Assembly (NCBI GenBank): GCA_031291435.1
Contig: JARLJC010000142.1
Location: 1 to 37,419 of the forward strand
DNA: 37,419 nt
DNA from: Alphaproteobacteria bacterium
Lineage (GTDB): Bacteria; Pseudomonadota; Alphaproteobacteria; UBA9219
Direction of reading: 5' to 3'
Below are positions 34,479 through 37,419 of this stretch, piece after piece. A program made the translations under genes and the position numbers. Positions within the stretch are counted from its first letter, which is position 1; each line of letters starts with the position of its first letter. The notes beneath the pieces were generated by a model that had not been told where the DNA came from, ran no database searches, and saw only the letters and a list, made by a program, of their open reading frames with translations.

Positions 34479-35846
34479 CTACTCCACCGCCGCTTTGGCT
34501 TTGCCGTCGGCGAATTCGAGGCCGATTTTGTCGCCGGGGGTGAGTTGTTTGGCGGTTGTGATGACGCGCCCTTCGGCATCCTGCACCAGGGCATAGCCGC
34601 GCCCCAGCACCGCGCGCGGCGACAGATGCCCCAGCACCGAACCGAGATTTTCGACCCGGTTGGCTTTGCGGGTATAAATTTCTTTCCACGCGAACAGTCT
34701 TTTCTGGTCGATGTTGGCCAACCGCAACGCCGCATCCTTGATGATATCGCGCGGATGCCGCAGCAAAGCCGCCCCCACGCGCGACGCGCGCCGGTCATAA
34801 TAACCGCGCCAGGCCAGCGCCAGCCTTTCGGTTTTTTCATCGAGCCGTTGCGCCAGAGGCTCAATAGCGCGGGCCGGGTCGCCCAGCGCGCGCTGCGTCA
34901 GATGCAGCCGTTCGCGTCGTTCCTGAATCATGCGCCGCAGCGCCTGAAACAGCCTCGCGCCGTCGTCATAAACCTGTGCGACCAAATCCTCGCGCACCGG
35001 CACGGCTTTTTCCGCCGCCGCGCTCGGCGTGGGCGCGCGCAAATCCGAAGCGAAATCGATCAGGGTGGTATCCGTCTCATGCCCGACCGCCGAGATCAGC
35101 GGAATTTTGCTTTCCGCCGCTGCCCGCACCACGATTTCTTCGTTAAACGGCATCAAATCTTCGACGCTGCCGCCGCCGCGCGCGACGATCAGAATATCGG
35201 GGCGCATAATCGCGCCGCTTTCCGGCAGCGCATTAAATCCGCGTATCGCCGCCGCAATCTGTTCGGCAGCCCCCGGCCCCTGCACCGCCACCGGCCAGAC
35301 CAGAACCGGGCGCGGAAAACGTTCGCCCAACCGGTGCAGAATGTCGCGAATGACGGCGCCCGTCGGCGAAGTTACCACGCCGATAACGCGCGGCAGAAAC
35401 GGCAAAGCCCGTTTGCGCGAAGCGTCGAACAGCCCCTCCGCCTGCAATTTCTTTTTGCGTTCTTCGAGCATCTTCAAAAGCGCGCCAATACCCGCCAGCG
35501 CCATCTGCTCGATCACCAATTGATATTTCGACTGGCCGGGAAAAGTCGTCAGCCGCCCCGTGCAGACCACTTCCATACCGATCTCGGGGCGCATCCCGAG
35601 CTTACTCACCTGCCCTTTCCAGCACACGGAAGCCAGCACCGCATTGCCTTCTTTCAGCGTCAGATACATATGCCCGCTGCTGTGAATCTTGCAGTCGGAA
35701 ATTTCGCCGCGAATACGGACATGGCCGAACGTCTCCTCGACCGTCCTTTTAACAAGGCCGGAAATTTCGCTGACGGAGAATTCCGGCGCGTTGGTGGGCG
35801 CGGGTGGAGTGTCAAAGAGTGAGGATTGTGTTTCAGATTTCGCCAT
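34479..35846 (-). CDS. xseA: exodeoxyribonuclease VII large subunit XseA
   Basis: Catalytic subunit of the single-strand-specific exonuclease VII; the small subunit XseB is not in this window. The 455-residue protein has an N-terminal OB-fold domain (about 20-120, with [20 protein letters not shown]). The catalytic core has [25 protein letters not shown] and [20 protein letters not shown], then a coiled-coil region (about 285-380) and a short C-terminal beta segment. The ATG at 35846 is preceded by AAGGG. Length is normal. Confidence 0.96.
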   Translation of the reverse strand: MAKSETQSSLFDTPPAPTNAPEFSVSEISGLVKRTVEETFGHVRIRGEISDCKIHSSGHMYLTLKEGNAVLASVCWKGQVSKLGMRPEIGMEVVCTGRLTTFPGQSKYQLVIEQMALAGIGALLKMLEERKKKLQAEGLFDASRKRALPFLPRVIGVVTSPTGAVIRDILHRLGERFPRPVLVWPVAVQGPGAAEQIAAAIRGFNALPESGAIMRPDILIVARGGGSVEDLMPFNEEIVVRAAAESKIPLISAVGHETDTTLIDFASDLRAPTPSAAAEKAVPVREDLVAQVYDDGARLFQALRRMIQERRERLHLTQRALGDPARAIEPLAQRLDEKTERLALAWRGYYDRRASRVGAALLRHPRDIIKDAALRLANIDQKRLFAWKEIYTRKANRVENLGSVLGHLSPRAVLGRGYALVQDAEGRVITTAKQLTPGDKIGLEFADGKAKAAVE

Positions 35847-35888
35847 AAAAACCCTTTAGCGCATTTTGCTTATAAATGAAACGCGCAA

Positions 35889-35967
35889 CAAGGCCCCCCA
35901 CCCCCCGCGGAACTTCATCCGCCGTCCGCTTGGCGGTTGCCGCTCCACGGGGGGTGGGGGGGCCTTG
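35889..35967. repeat. large GC-run inverted repeat with nested hairpin upstream of purD
   Basis: The left arm (35889-35907: CAAGG, six C, A, six C, G) and right arm (35948-35967: C, six G, T, seven G, CCTTG) are inverted copies differing only by one extra G. The 40-base loop holds its own hairpin, CCGCC (35919-35923) with GGCGG (35932-35936). It looks like a single structured intergenic element. The G-rich strand could also form a quadruplex. It may be a dispersed repeat or a two-way terminator between the divergent xseA and purD. Confidence 0.7.
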
Positions 35968-35994
35968 CGGGAAAGACCAAGCGGAGGGTATATA
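35965..35994 (+). promoter_or_regulatory. possible purD promoter
   Basis: TTGCGG (35965-35970), 18 bp, then TATATA (35989-35994), about 25 bp before the purD ATG. The -35 box overlaps the outer end of the GC-run inverted repeat, so a change in that structure could affect purD expression. Confidence 0.4.
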
Positions 35995-36018
35995 AATAAA
36001 TCAATCGGGAGATACGTA

Positions 36019-37308
36019 ATGAAGATTCTAGTGGTCGGCAGCGGCGGACGCGAACACGCCCTGTGCTGGGGTATCGCCAAATCGCCTTTGTGCGACGGGC
36101 TGTACTGCGCCCCCGGCAATGCCGGTATAGCAGCGGTGGCCGAATGCCTGCCCATCGCCGCCGACGATAAAACCGGCCTCATCGCCGCCTGCGAAAAATA
36201 CGAAATCGATTTCGTGGTGATCGGCCCCGATGCGCAGCTTGAGCAGGGCCTGGCGGATGCCGTGCGCGAATTAGAATTGCCCTGCTTCGGCCCGAACCGC
36301 GACGCCGCCGAAATCGAATGGTCGAAAGGCTTCATGAAAGATTTGTGCGCCCGGCAAGGCGTACCCACCGCCGCCTACCAGCGCTTTACCGATGTCGATG
36401 CCGCCTGCGCTTATGTCCGCGAAAAGAATAAAGAAAGCGGGGGCGCGCCCATCGTCGTCAAAGCCGACGGCCTCGCCGCCGGTAAAGGCGTCACCGTCGC
36501 CCGCACCGTCAACGAAGCCCTCGCCGCCATCGACGCCGCCATGACCGGCCATGCTTTCGGCGACGCGGGCAACGCGGTCGTGATCGAAGAATTCATGGAA
36601 GGCGAGGAAGTCAGTTTCTTTGTGCTGTGCGACGGCGAAACCGCGCAGTTTTTCACCACCGCGCAGGATCATAAAGCGGTGGGCGACGGCGATAAAGGCC
36701 CCAATACCGGCGGCATGGGCGCATATTCGCCTTCGCCGATTGTCGGCGAGGCCTTGCGCATCCAGATCATGAACGAGATCATTCTGCCGACGCTTGACGG
36801 GCTGCGCGAGATGGGGCGGCCTTTCAGCGGCATTCTCTATGCCGGATTGATGATGACCAAATCCGGCCCGCGCGTGATCGAATTCAACGCCCGCTTTGGC
36901 GACCCGGAAACGCAGGTGATGGTGCCGCGCCTGAAATCCGATTTGCTGGCGCTGCTCTACGGATGCGCCAAGGGGATGCTCGATGTCATCGATATCGAAT
37001 GGTATGATGTCGCGGCCCTCACCGTCGTCATGGCGACCAAAGGCTATCCCGGTTCCTATGGCAAAGGCAGCGTCATTAAAGGTCTTGACCGCGCCGATGC
37101 GGTCGATGACGCGATGGTATTCCATGCCGGAACCAAAGCCGAACCCGACGGCACCCTCACCGCCAATGGCGGGCGCGTATTGTGCATCACGGCTATCGGC
37201 GCGAACGTCGCTGAAGCCCAGCAACGCGCCTATCAGGCGGTCGATCTGATCGACTGGCCCGAAGGTTTCTGCCGCCGCGATATCGGCTGGCGCGCGATTG
37301 GCAAGTAA
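36019..37308 (+). CDS. purD: phosphoribosylamine--glycine ligase PurD
   Basis: Second step of purine synthesis: ATP-dependent joining of glycine to phosphoribosylamine. The 429-residue protein starts MKILVVGSGGREHAL, has the glycine-rich VIGPDAQLEQGLAD, the ATP-grasp segments IVVKADGLAAGKGVTVA and VIEEFMEGEEVSFF, and GPNTGGMGAYSP. The metal-binding VIEFNARFGDPETQ is also present. The ATG at 36019 has GGGAGA upstream; an in-frame start at 35866 would read through the inverted repeat and gives unrelated low-complexity sequence. Confidence 0.98.
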   Translation: MKILVVGSGGREHALCWGIAKSPLCDGLYCAPGNAGIAAVAECLPIAADDKTGLIAACEKYEIDFVVIGPDAQLEQGLADAVRELELPCFGPNRDAAEIEWSKGFMKDLCARQGVPTAAYQRFTDVDAACAYVREKNKESGGAPIVVKADGLAAGKGVTVARTVNEALAAIDAAMTGHAFGDAGNAVVIEEFMEGEEVSFFVLCDGETAQFFTTAQDHKAVGDGDKGPNTGGMGAYSPSPIVGEALRIQIMNEIILPTLDGLREMGRPFSGILYAGLMMTKSGPRVIEFNARFGDPETQVMVPRLKSDLLALLYGCAKGMLDVIDIEWYDVAALTVVMATKGYPGSYGKGSVIKGLDRADAVDDAMVFHAGTKAEPDGTLTANGGRVLCITAIGANVAEAQQRAYQAVDLIDWPEGFCRRDIGWRAIGK

Positions 37309-37324
37309 GAAACACCCGTGCCGC

Positions 37325-37350
37325 GTCATTCCCCCGCCGGCGGGAATGAC
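37325..37350. repeat. short inverted repeat after purD
   Basis: GTCATTCCC and GGGAATGAC surround CCGCCGG(C) to make a 26-bp near-palindrome, 16 bp after purD. The GTCATTCCCGC...GCGGGAATGAC pattern is common as a dispersed repeat in alphaproteobacterial gaps, and could act as a two-way terminator. No T-run follows. Confidence 0.55.
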
Positions 37351-37369
37351 TAACAGAGAGGGCGGTTCT

Positions 37370-37419
37370 TCAAACAACCAGCTTCCATTCCTCAAGCCTT
37401 TGATGAAATATCCGCAGGG
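37370..37419 (-). CDS. possible 3' end of a gene that continues beyond the window
   Basis: One minus-strand frame is open from the window edge and ends LRIFHQRLEEWKLVV with a stop at 37370. It would be convergent with purD, with the inverted repeat between them. Fifteen residues are too few to identify it or to be sure it is coding. Confidence 0.25.
   Translation of the reverse strand, partial: LRIFHQRLEEWKLVV

Noticed and set aside
34251-35822. 523-codon open frame opposite xseA
   Set aside because: Arg/Gln/His-rich shadow of xseA.
35866-36018. Longer N-terminus for purD
   Set aside because: Would translate the inverted repeat into Gly/Arg/Pro-rich sequence; the ATG at 36019 has a good ribosome site and the family N-terminus.

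Overview
The window is a GC-rich (roughly 60% by eye), densely packed bacterial chromosome segment made mostly of housekeeping genes. The gene set and order point to an alphaproteobacterium. Evidence for this includes the SDR-uvrC-pgsA order, a CpdR-like receiver followed by a zinc-ribbon/DUF3426 protein and ftsE-ftsX, a short PutA without a DNA-binding domain, the RLDDTD-type glutamyl-tRNA synthetase, and CtrA-like promoter motifs. The order or genus cannot be fixed from the sequence. There are no rRNA or tRNA genes, transposases, phage genes or CRISPR arrays.

Layout. 20-4442 (minus): sppA-murG-murC, peptidoglycan precursor genes with a membrane peptidase in front. 4683-4862 (plus): rpmG, a 59-codon gene for ribosomal protein L33. 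4882-7473 (minus): a membrane-anchored lysozyme-fold protein, then mscL coupled to a beta-hydroxyacid dehydrogenase. 7656-9476 (plus): glmS. 9480-14154 (minus): two tandem paralogous receiver-domain proteins with an unrecognised N-terminal domain, uvrB, and a small lone receiver protein. 14276-19589 (plus): gltX-cysS, two small paralogous proteins of unknown function, trmJ and an SDR reductase. 19900-23199 (plus): uvrC, a small dimeric-barrel-like protein, pgsA and an unknown basic protein. 23200-28445 (minus): putA, then galU-ugd, which make UDP-glucose and UDP-glucuronate. 28562-29164 (plus): an orphan membrane protein. 29127-30327 (minus): a DUF3426 zinc-ribbon protein and a CpdR-like receiver. 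30449-33313 (plus): a tightly overlapping ftsE-ftsX-ydcF-like-plsC operon. 33303-35846 (minus): xseA, a small membrane protein and a Sel1-like protein. 36019-37308 (plus): purD.

Several themes link the genes: envelope building (murG, murC, glmS, galU, ugd, ftsEX, plsC, pgsA), DNA repair (uvrB, uvrC, xseA), translation (gltX, cysS, rpmG, trmJ) and four separate receiver-domain proteins. The two tandem receiver paralogs share a duplicated upstream block carrying a CtrA-like TTAA-N7-CTAAC site, which suggests cell-cycle control.

No clear new multi-gene system is visible. The best leads are the tandem receiver paralogs with their duplicated promoter block, the tandem small proteins at 17.0-18.1 kb that look like free-standing LeuA-type regulatory domains, a very GC-rich long inverted repeat in front of purD, and an operator-like set of inverted repeats between galU and the orphan membrane gene. 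Function calls are from motif recognition only; no database search was run.
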